The notes under the pieces were generated by a model, which saw only the letters and a program-made list of their open reading frames with translations, had not been told where the DNA came from and did no database searches. This document shows positions 1-12,700 of a stretch of 64,000 nt of DNA, piece by piece. The translations under genes and the position numbers were made by a program. This DNA comes from Pomphorhynchus laevis (Eukaryota; Acanthocephala; Palaeacanthocephala; Echinorhynchida; Pomphorhynchidae). Where the stretch lies: NCBI GenBank assembly GCA_012934845.2, contig WNNJ02000084.1, positions 1-64,000 of the forward strand. The letters run 5' to 3'. How positions within the stretch are numbered: position 1 is the stretch's first letter; each line of letters opens with the position of its first letter.

Positions 1-169
1 AATTAATATAAAATTAATATAAAAAAGACAAACTAATGATTTTCAGAATGAATTGACACGAAACGCTCTTGTATTTTAAGATATGTTTGTTGCCGTTGTA
101 AATGACACAGTGTACTTAAATAATACAGATCCGTTCAAAACACAATATAAAATCAGTAAGATAAAATAG

Positions 170-3100
170 TTATTATGGCAATGCAATAACTATAATTTAG
201 CTCCTGCTGATTTCGCCAAGGAACGCCCTGACGAAAAACAGCATCCTATTTTTAAAGCTGAGATGCTGGATCGAAGCAATATGATGGCAGTAATTCCAGC
301 ATCAATATCATCTCACCCGCGGTCTGCCGATAACAGAGGTAAAATTGAAAGCAACCGTTAAAACTCTAATGACTCGATGCTGAATTTCAATGGGAGAAAA
401 TTTGAATATAATATTTATGGCCTAATTAAAATTATATGATTTTTACGAGAAGAAATATTTAATTAAGAAAAGCGCCTTCAAATTTTATATTCAATTTTAA
501 TTAAAAATTATTGAATTGTGAAGAAATGTTCTTTTAAGACAAACCAATAGCTCTTATCAATCGAGCAAAAAGCCATTTATTTCAAAGCTACAATATATTT
601 ATTATTTTAACATCGTCATGATGAAGAATTTGAGACAAACCTTTTAGTTTAAAGTTTCAAACATTTATTTCAACCTATTGTATGTCCCAAATACATATAT
701 TTTAAATCGATTTTCATACATGCGAAACAAATGTTTACTTGTTTAAAATTAAACTTTTTTCTTTTTATTAGCCCGTGATTTTGCAATATTTGTTGCACAG
801 TTTTATGAAAAGTAATTAAGTATTGGCGATTTATTGACTTTTTTGATTTTTACCTTCAAAATATCAGAATATTAATAGCGAAATTCGAATTTTAAATCTT
901 TGTATCTCATGACTCATTGTCTATGATACTTGTCTTGTTACTTCCTACATAAATCAGTTGTTTCGTTAATTCATTGTATCTGCATAAAGTTATTTTATTT
1001 TTAGAGTGTAAATAGGGCGAAGAGACAATTTTGATCCAATATTTCGGTGGCACGTGGGCACCATTATAAAGGATTATTCAGTTGTAATCAGTTTAATAAT
1101 CAATCAGAACTTTTAATCATAACTTTTAGTTTTTGTTTGGCTATTGTAATAGACTAATTACAAATTAATACAAATTAATTAACAAATTATATGCTATTAC
1201 AAATGCATAGGCTATTAATAGGCTATTAGAACATATTAATGTTTTAATTAGCTCGTATTGTTGACATTATAATTTTTTAAATATTCAATAATTATAAATA
1301 TTAATCGGAATAATAAATTATGAATTAATTAATCAGAATCAAAAAATTATAGTTTACATAAGTTTCACGACGAAGTTTTAAAAGCATTACAGGTTTTAGT
1401 CATTTTTCCCATTAGTAAAAATTGTAGCATAATTCTTTCAAATTAATGAAACCTCACCAGTGGTGACCACTGTCACCATAATCAGGCATTAGAACAAGTT
1501 TTGCAAAAACCGAAACATTAATCCCTACATACGAATCACATTGACCACGTACAAATATGTTTAAAATATCATTTGAACTGCATCAAGATGACGCTTTCTG
1601 AATCGCGATCTATCATAAGAAAACCGCGAAAGAGAATTTAAGAGCAATCAACTGCGGCATTTAGCTTAGGCGATCAACTTTAATTCAGTATTTTATTAGA
1701 CAATGACGAGTACTTCCTTTACGCGTAAATAACTCAACAGTTAATGGAATTACTGTATTTGATCTTTGAATTTAAAAATGTCTTTAAATACGTATTTAAA
1801 GATATTTACTCCCTATAATACGGATTTTACTCATCATATTTATAAGTATTTTTTTATTATTTTTATATTATTTCTGTTGTTTTTATAAGTATATGGTATA
1901 CTTTTAAATGTCATATCAGATACATATATTTATGCAAATGTAATTAATAAAAGAATTTTAGTATGGTTTTGGAATTGTGCTAGAGATGACCTGATGGCTG
2001 AATATGTTGGAGATTGTCCAGTTTTGGCAATTCGAATGCGCATGGATATGTAAGGTTTTAAATTGTTTTCAACGTATTTACTTAAAAAGTTTAATAATTG
2101 CAATTATCTTTGGTTATTAAGATGTTTAAATAATGTTTTATTTCTATTAATTGATAATTAATTAATTATTATTAATAAGGCAATACGTTTTTATATGTTT
2201 GCGTTGTGACTTTATGTTAAATGTTACTATTTCGATACTTCGTTAATAATTAACGTTTATAAACTTCCAGTTAGATATTAAATGTTTTATTGATATTTAT
2301 ATATTTTATTATTTGTTAAACTATTTAAAATCATTGTGTAAGCAGACTCCATTGTTTTTAAAAATAGCAATAATTTATGATCGAGGTATGAATAAATTTC
2401 AATTTTGTAAATTTAATTTTAATAATTGGAAAATTAATTTAAAACATTTAGATAATTTCGAAATTATCTAATTTAAGATTTGATAAATCTTAAATAATAA
2501 TCTTATATTTACAATATAAAAATTATCATTTGTTTTAATGTTCTCGTTCATAATAGTACAATCATCTTTACTAAACCAGAATAACCGTATGAGAAAAATT
2601 TAAATACTTAATACTTGAAGTCTTTATACTGTTTTTATACTTTGAGTCTGTGTAATTAATTTAATTAAAATTAAATTTGATATTTATTTTCTCTACTTTC
2701 GTATCAATTGTGTGCCGTATTCAATATTTATAAAGATGTGCCATCGCTTCTGAAAAGGAAATTCGCTTCTTAACTGTCCCACAGTTTGAGGAAGTAGTCA
2801 CAATTCCTTCTAAGAATCCGTTAGGTATTTTGATCATTCTTTGCAATGAAACAATTATTTTCTAGGAATTCTGGCATTTACACCGACCACCTCCGGTTCA
2901 GTGATCTTAGCTGCATTTCCGTATGCAGAAAATTCGCTCGGTGGGCTTCACGCTGTGGTAATTATTTTTATTGTTACTAGAACCATTGTCGCTGATTATA
3001 TTTAAAATATAATCTCATTAACATTTCTTGATTTTTTTAAATTCCAATTTACAAGTTAATGCAACAAACATTATTTAATTTTTATTTAGCAAATTGCTTT

Positions 3101-5814
3101 ACCGACTTCCAAAGTTACGCGTACACGCACATTTAGAGCACATGAACATCCACTAGCGTGCATTTTGTTTAATGGTGATGGAACTTATTTAGCCACTGCA
3201 TCGACGAAGGTTACTAAATTCATTGAGAATTTGCTCTTTCTATCAAATATTCTTATTCTGTAGGGTGAATTAATCAATCTTTGGAGAACAGACAATATGC
3301 AACGTGTCTGTAGATTTCGAAGAGGAATGGACCCGGCTTTAATCTACAGGTAGCAACTGTATTCCATAGAAAATTAAAAAAAAGACATTTGATAAAGACT
3401 TATTTGCATAATGAATTACATGATCCCTATCTCTAAATTAATAAAGTGAGCTCAAGTGAGACATTATTAATCTTAGCCTTAAGTATTTTGTGATATATTG
3501 GAGATGAGGATACTACTTATAATCGAGTTACAATTGCAGAAAGTATAATGCAATCCTAGAACTGTATCTAAGTGATGCAGTTAAGTGATACAGTCAAATA
3601 CATTAAGTGATAATGGCACCATGCATTTGTTTCAAATTCCGTCTGAAAGCTATTTTGACGGTGCCGACAATTTAAAACGAAGTACCCTTTCTCAGCTTAT
3701 ATCTCAGAATACTTCTACAGGTATACGTGCTACGTCAAAGTTCGACATTGCTTGTCCTTCTTATTCGCACCCTAATTGTAATTCAGTATCAGATTAAAAA
3801 CAGATTTTAACGACACCCTAATCCACTTCATTTGTGTTTGAGCATATTGATAACGATTTCGACACTACGTTCGTTTGGACAATTTCGAGATACAGTTGCA
3901 GAAAGTATAATGCAATCCTAGAACTGTATCTAATAAACATTTAACATTAGCTAATTATCAAACTGTAATCTAAAAACAGATTTTAACGACACCCTAATCC
4001 ACTTCATTTGTGTTTGAGCATATTAATAAGGATTTCGACACTACGTTCGTTTGGACAATTTCGAGTTACAGTTGCAGAAAGTATAACGACACCCGAAACC
4101 ACTTCATTTGTGTTTGAGCATATTAATAACGATTTCGACACTACGTTCGTTTGGACAATTTCGAGTTACAGTCTCAGAAAGTTATGCATCAAATATAATG
4201 AATCAAGGAATTTGTTAATTTAGAGAAATGTCGTTTCTAATAAACCGATATGTTTGTTGTAAATTTTTCTCAAACATTAATATTAAGTTTCTTTCATGAA
4301 AATGATTTATTCTTTACTATTATTTAGTGTATTCTTGAAGCACTATTCGTTTTTAGCTTGTCTTTCAACAGTACGAATACATTATTGTCGGCATTAAGTG
4401 ATAATGGCACCATGCATTTGTTTCAAATTCCGTCTGAAAGCTATTTTGACGGTGCCGACAATTTAAAACGAAGTACCCTTTCTCAGCTTATATCTCAGAA
4501 TACTTCTACAGGTATACGTGCTACGTCAAAGTTCGACATTGCTTGTCCTTCTTATTCGCACCCTAATTGTAATTCAGTATCAGATTAAAAACAGATTTTA
4601 ACGACACCCTAATCCACTTCATTTGTGTTTGAGCATATTGATAACGATTTCGACACTACGTTCGTTTGGACAATTTCGAGTTACAGTTGCAGAAAGTATA
4701 ATGCAATCCTAGAACTGTATCTAATAAACATTTAACATTAGCTAATTATCAAACTGTAATCTAAAAACAGATTTTAACGACACCCTAATCCACTTCATTT
4801 GTGTTTGAGCATATTGGTAACAATTTCGACACTACATTTGTTTGGACAATTTCGAGATACAATGCAGAAAGTATAATGCAATCCTAGAACTGTATCTAAT
4901 AAACATTTAACATTAGCTAATTATCAAACTGTAATCTAAAAACAGATTTTAACGACACCCTAATCCACTTCATTTGTGTTTGAGCATATTGATAAGAATT
5001 TCGACACTACGTTCGTTTGGACAATTTGGAGTTATAGTTGCAGAAAGTATAACGACACCCGAAACCACTTCATTTGTGTTTGAGCATATTAATAACGATT
5101 TCGACACTACGTTCGTTTGGACAATTTCGAGTTACAGTTGCAGAAAGTATAACGACACCCGAAACCACTTCATTTGTGTTTGAGCATATTAATAACGATT
5201 TCGACACTACGTTCGTTTGGACAATTTCGAGTTACAGTCTCAGAAAGTTATGCATCAAATATAATGAATCAAGGAATTTGTTAATTTAGAGAAATGTCGT
5301 TTCTAATAAACCGATATGTTTGTTGTAAATTTTTCTCAAACATTAATATTAAGTTTCTTTCATGAAAATGATTTATTCTTTACTATTATTTAGTGTATTC
5401 TTGAAGCACTATTCGTTTTTAGCTTGTCTTTCAACAGTACGAATACATTATTGTCGGCATTAAGTGATAATGGCACCGTGCATTTGTTTCAAATTCCGTC
5501 TGAAAGCTATTTTGACGGTGCCGACAATTTAAAACGAAGTGCACTTTCTCAGCTTATATCTCAGAATACTTCTACAGGTATACGTGCTACGTCAAAGTTC
5601 GACATTGCTTGTCGTTCTTATTCGCAGTGTGCACTATACAATAATTCGTTGTTCGGTAATTTTGTATCTTATAAAACTTTAAAACTTTACTTTATCTAAA
5701 GTTATTACGGTAGACTGTGACTATCATCATCTAATATATTCTGCTGATAATTCCATCTGTAAACGAATTGTATACGATAAGTTCATAGATCCTTTCAACG
5801 ACACGGGTCTTTGA
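170..5814 (+). CDS. WDR45: WDR45/WIPI4-like PROPPIN, spliced (8 exons seen)
   Basis: Autophagy beta-propeller of the Atg18/WIPI family, which binds PI3P on the phagophore. Exons read: ~170-338 (left edge uncertain), 1962-2049, 2736-2824, 2866-2957, 3090-3209, 3264-3349, 5423-5655, 5702-5814 (stop TGA). All junctions are GT-AG and every phase agrees, giving about 330 residues; the first blade(s) must lie left of 170 or outside the window. Visible signatures: KAEMLDRSN (family VEMLHRSN), VWFWN (family VLIWDD), VLAIRMRMD, NPLGILAF, RAHEHPLACI, LATASTKGELINLW, then the PROPPIN FRRG motif in FRRGMDPALIY, which matches the WIPI4 form RRGTDPA better than WIPI1-3. Next come SDNGTMHLF (family SDKGTVHIF) and a last blade VITVDCDYHHLIYSADNSIC. 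Introns 2825-2865 (41 nt) and 5656-5701 (46 nt) are very short. The splice into exon 7 could instead use the copy at 4357, which ends early. Family call firm; WDR45 rather than WDR45B likely. Confidence 0.85.
339..1961 (+). other. Long intron of the WDR45-like gene
   Basis: AT-rich intron between the exon ending NR|G and the exon starting VWFWN. Donor GTAAAA at 339, acceptor TTTTAG ending at 1961. No coding exon, mobile element or tandem repeat was recognised in it. The next intron, 2050-2735, is likewise featureless AT-rich sequence. Confidence 0.6.
3585..3797 (+). pseudogene. Partial extra copy A of WDR45 exon 7
   Basis: The open stretch from SDNGTMHLFQIPSES to FDIACPSYS is identical in protein to the copy at 4357 and nearly identical to the working exon at 5423. 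It lacks the 5' part of the exon and the TTTTAG acceptor. After FDIACPSYS it leaves the working exon and runs into HPNCNSVSD and a stop. It lies inside the intron that follows exon 3264-3349, offset 791 bp from copy B. Most likely it is debris of unequal exchange. Confidence 0.7.
3798..5295 (+). repeat. Tandem array between WDR45 exon-7 copies (~100 and ~165 bp units)
   Basis: Repeated units contain AACGACACCC, CCACTTCATTTGTGTTTGAG, CGATTTCGACACTACGTTCG and GTTACAGTTGCAGAAAGTAT. The short form has a period of about 100 bp (for example 5040-5240). The longer form adds a segment with TGCAATCCTAGAACTGTATC and TAATAAACATTTAACATTAG. Blocks at 3798-4235 and 4589-5295 are near-identical, so the array was copied together with exon 7 as a 1,066-bp unit. 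Open frames across it come from the repeat and show no independent sign of coding. Confidence 0.85.
4357..4588 (+). pseudogene. Extra copy B of WDR45 exon 7, with acceptor
   Basis: Full 5' half of exon 7 including the polypyrimidine tract and acceptor (TTTTTAG ending at 4356), reading LSFNSTNTLLSALSDNGT onward in the phase required by exon 3264-3349. It is offset 1,066 bp from the working copy at 5423. Unlike that copy it ends HPNCNSVSD then stop, with no splice to the last blade. Spliced in, it would give a propeller lacking its final strand group. It could be an alternative terminal exon or simply a dead duplicate; only transcripts can tell. Confidence 0.65.
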
Positions 5815-6761
5815 AACGAATCCACTATGATTTGATTCGTTAAGTATCAATGTATAATTTAATTATATTTAGAATTACAATATGCAGTATCAGAGGATGC
5901 AAAGCATTATTTTCGTGATACAATTGTGAACATGTGTCGATATACATATATACAATCTGTATTGTAACGATTACATAAACATAGTATTTAGTGATGTTTT
6001 TGACGATTTTAATAAATTGTATGCATTTATTTTTCGCTCAAGTAATTTTTGCTGCATCACTTTGGAGATTGCTAACAGTAACAGATATAATGTAGCGTTG
6101 CTTCAGCTGTAGATATTAATAATTTCTAAATTATCATAACCTTCTTTTTGTTGGATTGAAAATATTAATGCAAACGTCCTATATTTTGGTAATGTCTGCA
6201 CATTATTTTTTAAAAATCATTATTAATAATTCGGTATTAGCCTTCTGAATCCTTAACGAATTTTGATCAACACTAATGTTGCTATTAGTGTAATCTCTTT
6301 GATTACTTTTCAGACGTACCTTGCAAAAGGGTTAAAAAGATGGAAAACAAAAATGCGCCGAGTGTACATATTTTGTGCTATAAATATATTAAGAAATGAA
6401 CATATTAGAGTTAAGATTAGAGTTCTGTAAGAGTATATGTCAGTTTTACGACATTAATTCCATTTCATTCTTAAAGTTTCTATTATTCAGATATTTTATG
6501 ACTCATTATTTTCACAACTCAATATATTGAATTATTAATAGTTAATATGTAGAGATTAATATTAATAGTTAATATGTTAATATATAAAGATAGAGATTAT
6601 TCGTTAGTTTGATATAGATCATAGAGAACCGTTAGTTTTCAACCAACAATTTATCCTTTGAAAAGTTACGCATTTGATTATAGATTATATCTTAGATTAT
6701 ATCTCATTTTAAATTTATTGTTATTTATTAAAAATTCCCAGTATTTTTATGAACCGATTTA
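5815..6761. other. Intergenic, no gene seen
   Basis: AT-rich sequence after the WDR45-like stop. It should hold the 3' UTR and polyadenylation signal, but the many AATAAA-like strings make the site undecidable. No exon, element or repeat family is recognised before the satellite begins. Confidence 0.5.
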
Positions 6762-9700
6762 TATATGGTATGCGATTATTAGAATAAAGATTGAAGTTAT
6801 ATAGTAAAGGAGATATTAAAAGATATTAATAATATATTAAAATATAATTTTTTATAGCTTAGAACTTTTATTAACCGAATAATAGAAAATATACCATTTC
6901 TAGATTAAAGAGAGTTTAAAAAATAGCAACATCGGTTTTGATCAGAGTTCGTAAAAACCAATTAATAGATGGTATGCGATTATTAGAATAAAGATTGGAG
7001 TTATATAGTAAAGGAGATATTAAAAGATATTAATAATATATTAAAATATAATTTTTTATAGCTTAGAACTTTTATTAACCGAATAATAGAAAATATACCA
7101 TTATTAGATTAAAGAGAGTTTAAAAAATAGCAACATCGGTTTTGATCAGAGTTCGTAAAAACCAATTAATAGATGGTATACGATTATTAGAATAAAGATT
7201 GGAGTTATATAGTAAAGGAGATATTAAAAGATAAAAATAATATATTAAAATATAATTTTTATAGCTTAGAACTTTTATTAACCGAATAATAGAAAATATA
7301 CCATTATTAGATTAAAAAGAGTTTAAAAAATAGCAACATCGGTGTTAATCAGAGTTCGTAAAAACCAATTAATAGATGGTATACGATTATTAGAATTAAG
7401 ATTGGAGTTATATAGTAAAGGAGATATTAAAAGATATTAATAATATATTAAAATATAATTTTTTATAGCTTAGAACTTTTATTAACCGAATAATAGAAAA
7501 TATACCATTTCTAGATTAAAGAGAGTTTAAAAAATAGCAACATCGGTTTTGATCAGAGTTCGTAAAAGCCAATTAATAGATGGTATGCGATTATTAGAAT
7601 AAAGATTGAAGTTATATAGTAAACGAGATATTAAAAGATATTAATAATATATTAAAATATAATTTGTTATAGCTTAGAACTTTTATTAACCGAATAATAG
7701 AAAATATACCATTATTAGATTAAAGAGAGTTTAAAAAATAGCAACATCGGTTTTGATCAGAGTTCGTAAAAACCAATTAATAGATGGTATGCGATTATTA
7801 GAATAAAGATTGGAGTTATATAGTAAAGGAGATATTAAAAGATATTAATAATATATTAAAATATAATTTTTTATAGCTTAGAACTTTTATTAACCGAATA
7901 ATAGAAAATATACCATTATTAGATTAAAGAGAGTTTAAAAAATAGCAACATCGGTTTTGATCAGAGTTCGTAAAAACCAATTAATAGATGGTATGCGATT
8001 ATTAGAATAAAGATTGGAGTTATATAGTAAAGGAGATATTAAAAGATATTAATAATATATTAAAATATAATTTGTTATAGCTTAGAACTTTTATTAACCG
8101 AACAATAGAAAATATACCATTATTAGATTAAAGAGAGTTTAAGAAATAGCAACATCGGTTTGATCAGAGTTCGTAAAAGCCAATTAATAGATGGTATGCG
8201 ATTATTAGAATAAAGATTGAAGTTATATAGTAAAGGAGATATTAAAAGATATTAATAATATATTAAAATATAATTTTTATAGCTTAGAACTTTTATTAAC
8301 CGAATAATAGAAAATATACCATTATTAGATTAAAGAGAGTTTAAAAAATAGCAACATCGGTTTTGATCAGAGTTCGTAAAAACCAATTAATAGATGGTAT
8401 ACGATTATTAGAATTAAGATTGGAGTTATATAGTAAAGGAGATATTAAAAGATATTAATAATATATTAAAATATAATTTTTTATAGCTTAGAACTTTTAT
8501 TAACCGAACAATAGAAAATATACCATTATTAGATTAAAGAGAGTTTAAGAAATAGCAACATCGGTTTTGATCAGAGTTCGTAAAAGCCAATTAATAGATG
8601 GTATGCGATTATTAGAATAAAGATTGAAGTTATATAGTAAACGAGATATTAAAAGATATTAATAATATATTAAAATATAATTTGTTATAGCTTAGAACTT
8701 TTATTAACCGAATAATAGAAAATATACCATTATTAGATTAAAGAGAGTTTAAAAAATAGCAACATCGGTGTTGATCAGAGTTCGTAAAAGCCAATTAATA
8801 GATGGTATACGATTATTAGAATTAAGATTGGAGTTATATAGTAAAGGAGATATTAAAAGATATTAATAATATTTTAAAATATAATTTTTTATAGCTTAGA
8901 ACTTTTATTAACCGAATAATAGAAAATATTCCATTTCTAGATTAAAGAGAGTTTAAAAAATAGCAACATCGGTTTTGATCAGAGTTCGTAAAAACCAATT
9001 AATAGATGGTATGCGATTATTAGAATAAAGATTGGAGTTATATAGTAAAGGAGATATTAAAAGATATTAATAATATATTAAAATATAATTTGTTATAGCT
9101 TAGAACTTTTATTAACCGAATAATAGAAAATATAACATTATTAGATTAAAGAGAGTCTAAAAAATAGCAACACCGGTTTTAATCAGAGTTCGTAAAAGCC
9201 AATTAATAGATGGTATGCGATTATTAGAATAAAGATTGCAGTTATATAGTAAAGGAGATATTAAAAAGATATTAATAATATTAAAATATAATTTTTTTAG
9301 CTTAGAACTTTTATTAACCGAATATTAGAAAATATAATATTATTAGATTAAAGAGAGTTTAAAAAATAGCAACATCGGTTTTGATCATAGTTCGTAAAAA
9401 CTAATTAATAGATGGTATGCGATTTTTAGAATAAAGATTGAAGTTTTATAGTAACGGAGATATTAAAAGATATTAATAATATATTAAAATATAATTTGTT
9501 ATAGCTTAGAACTTTTATTAACCGAATAATAGAAAATATATTATTATTAGATTAAAGAGAGTTTAAAAAATAGCAACATCGGTGTTGATCAGAGTTCGTA
9601 AAAACCAATTAATAGATGGTATACGATTATTAGAATTGAGATTGGAGTTATATAGTAAATGAGATATTAAAAGATATTAATAATATATTAAAATATAATT

Positions 9701-12700
9701 TTTTATAGCTTAGAACTTTTATTAACCGAATAATAGAAAATATACCATTTCTAGATTAAAGAGAGTTTAAAAAATAGAAACATCGGTGTTGATCAGAGTT
9801 CGTAAAGACCAATTAATAGATGGTATACGATTATTAGAATTAAGATTGGAGTTATATAGTAAAGGAGATATTAAAAGATATTAATAATATATTAAAATAT
9901 AATTTTTTATAGCTTTGAACTTTTATTAACCGAATAATAGAAAATATACCATTATTAGAAAATAGCAACATCGTTGTTGATCAGAGTTCGTAAAAACCAA
10001 TTAATAGATAGTATACGATTATTAGAATTAAGATTGGAGTTATATAGTAAAGGAGATATTAAAAGATATTAATAATATATTAAAATATAATTTTTTATAG
10101 CTTAGAACTTTTATTAACCGAATAATAGAAAATATACCATTTCTAGATTAAAGAGAGTTTAAAATTAGCAACATCGGTTTTGATCAGAGTTCGTAAAAAC
10201 CAATTAATAGATGGTATGCGATTATTAGAATAAAGATTGGAGTTATATAGTAAAGGAGATATTAAAAGATATTAATAATATATTAAAATATAATTTGTTA
10301 TAGCTTAGAACTTTTATTAACCGAATAATAGAAAATATACCATTACTAGATTAAAGAGAGTTTAAAAAATAGCAACATCGGTTTTGATCAGAGTTCGTAA
10401 AAACCAATTAATAGATGGTATACGATTATTTGAATAAAGATTGGAGTTATATAGTCATGGAGATATTAATAGATATTGATAATATATTAAAGTATAATTT
10501 TTATAGCTTAGAACTTTTATTAACCGAATAATAGATAATATACCGTTATTAGAAAATAGCAACATCGTTGTTGATCAGAGTTCATAAAAACCAAATAATA
10601 GATGGTATACGATTATTAGAATAAAGATTGGAGTTATATAGTAAAGGAGATATTAAAAGATATTAATAATATATTAAAATATAATTTTTTATAGCTTAGA
10701 ACTTTTATTAACCGAATAATAGAAAATATACCATTACTAGATTAAAGAGAGTTTAAAAAATAGCAACATCGGTTTTGATCAGAGTTCGTAAAAACCAATT
10801 AATAGATGGTATGCGATTATTAGAATAAAGATTGGAGTTATATAGTAAAGGAGATATTAAAAGATATTAATAATATATTAAAATATAATTTGTTATAGCT
10901 TAGAACTTTTATTAACCGAATAATAGAAAATATACCATTATTAGATTAAAGAGATTTTCAAAAATAGCAACATTGGTGTTGATCAGAGTTCGTAAAAGCC
11001 AATTAATAGATGGTATGCGATTATTAGAATTAAGATTGGAGTTATATAGTAAAGGAGATATTAAAAGATATTAATAATATATTAAAAATATAATTTTTTA
11101 TAGCTTAGAACTTTTATTAATTGAACAATAGAAAATATACCATTATTAGATTAAAGAGAGTTTAAGAAATAGCAACATCGGTTTTGATCAGAGTTCGTAA
11201 AAGCCAATTAATAGATGGTATGCGATTATTAGAATAAAGATTGAAGTTATATAGTAAAGGAGATATTAAAAGATATTAATAATATATTAAAATATAATTT
11301 GTTATAGCTTAGAACTTTTATTAACCGAATAATAGAAAATATATTATTATTAGATTAAAGAGAGTTTAAAAAATAGCAACATCGGTGTTGATCAGAGTTC
11401 GTAAAAACCAATTAATAGATGGTATACGATTATTAGAATTAAGATTGGAGTTATATAGTAAAGGAGATATTAAAAGATATTAATAATATATTAAAATATA
11501 ATTTTTTATAGCTTAGAACTTTTATTAACCGAATAATAGAAAATATACCATTTCTAGATTAAAGAGAGTTTAAAAAATAGCAACATCGGTTTTGATCAGA
11601 GTTCGTAAAAACCAATTAATAGATGGTATGCGATTATTAGAATAAAGATTGGTGTTATATAGTAAAGGAGATATTAAAAGATATTAATAATATATTAAAA
11701 TATAATTTGTTATAGCTTAGAACTTTTATTAACCGAATAATAGAAAATATATTATTAGATTAAAGAGAGTTTAAAAAATAGCAACATCGGTGTTGATCAG
11801 AGTTCGTAAAATCCAATTTATAGATGGTATACGATTATTAGAATAAAGATTGCAGTTATATAATAAAGGAGATATTAAAAGATATTAATAATATATTAAA
11901 ATATAATTTGTTATAGCTTAGAACTTTTATTAACCGAATAATAGAAAATATACCATTACTAGATTAAAGAGAGTTTAAAAAATAGCAACATCGGTTTTGA
12001 TCAGAGTTCGTAAAAACTAATTAATAGATGGTATGCGATTTTTAGAATAAAGATTGAAGTTTTATAGTAACGGAGATATTAAAAGATATTAATAATATAT
12101 TAAAATATAATTTGTTATAGCTTAGAACTTTTATTAACCGAATAATAGAAAATATATTATTATTAGATTAAAGAGAGTTTAAAAAATAGCAACATCGGTG
12201 TTGATCAGAGTTCGTAAAAACCAATTAATAGATGGTATACGATTATTAGAATTGAGATTGGAGTTATATAGTAAATGAGATATTAAAAGATATTAATAAT
12301 ATATTAAAATATAATTTTTTATAGCTTAGAACTTTTATTAACCGAATAATAGAAAATATACCATTTCTAGATTAAAGAGAGTTTAAAAAATAGAAACATC
12401 GGTGTTGATCAGAGTTCGTAAAGACCAATTAATAGATGGTATACGATTATTAGAATAAAGATTGGTGTTATATAGTAAAGGAGATATTAAAAGATATTAA
12501 TAATATATTAAAATATAATTTTTTATAGCTTTGAACTTTTATTAACCGAATAATAGAAAATATACCATTATTAGAAAATAGCAACATCGTTGTTGATCAG
12601 AGTTCGTAAAAACCAATTAATAGATGGTATACGATTATTAGAATTAAGATTGGAGTTATATAGTAAAGGAGATATTAAAAGATATTAATAATATATTAAA

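Noticed and set aside
1-169. Missing first exon of the WDR45-like gene
   Set aside because: Open stretches such as MFVAVVNDT near 84-110 do not match the expected N-terminal propeller strand, so no exon was called left of 170.
4008-5289. ORFs of ~70 codons reading MCLSILIRISTLRSFGQF
   Set aside because: They translate the ~100-bp array between exon-7 copies; start codons recur with the repeat and no splice context is present.
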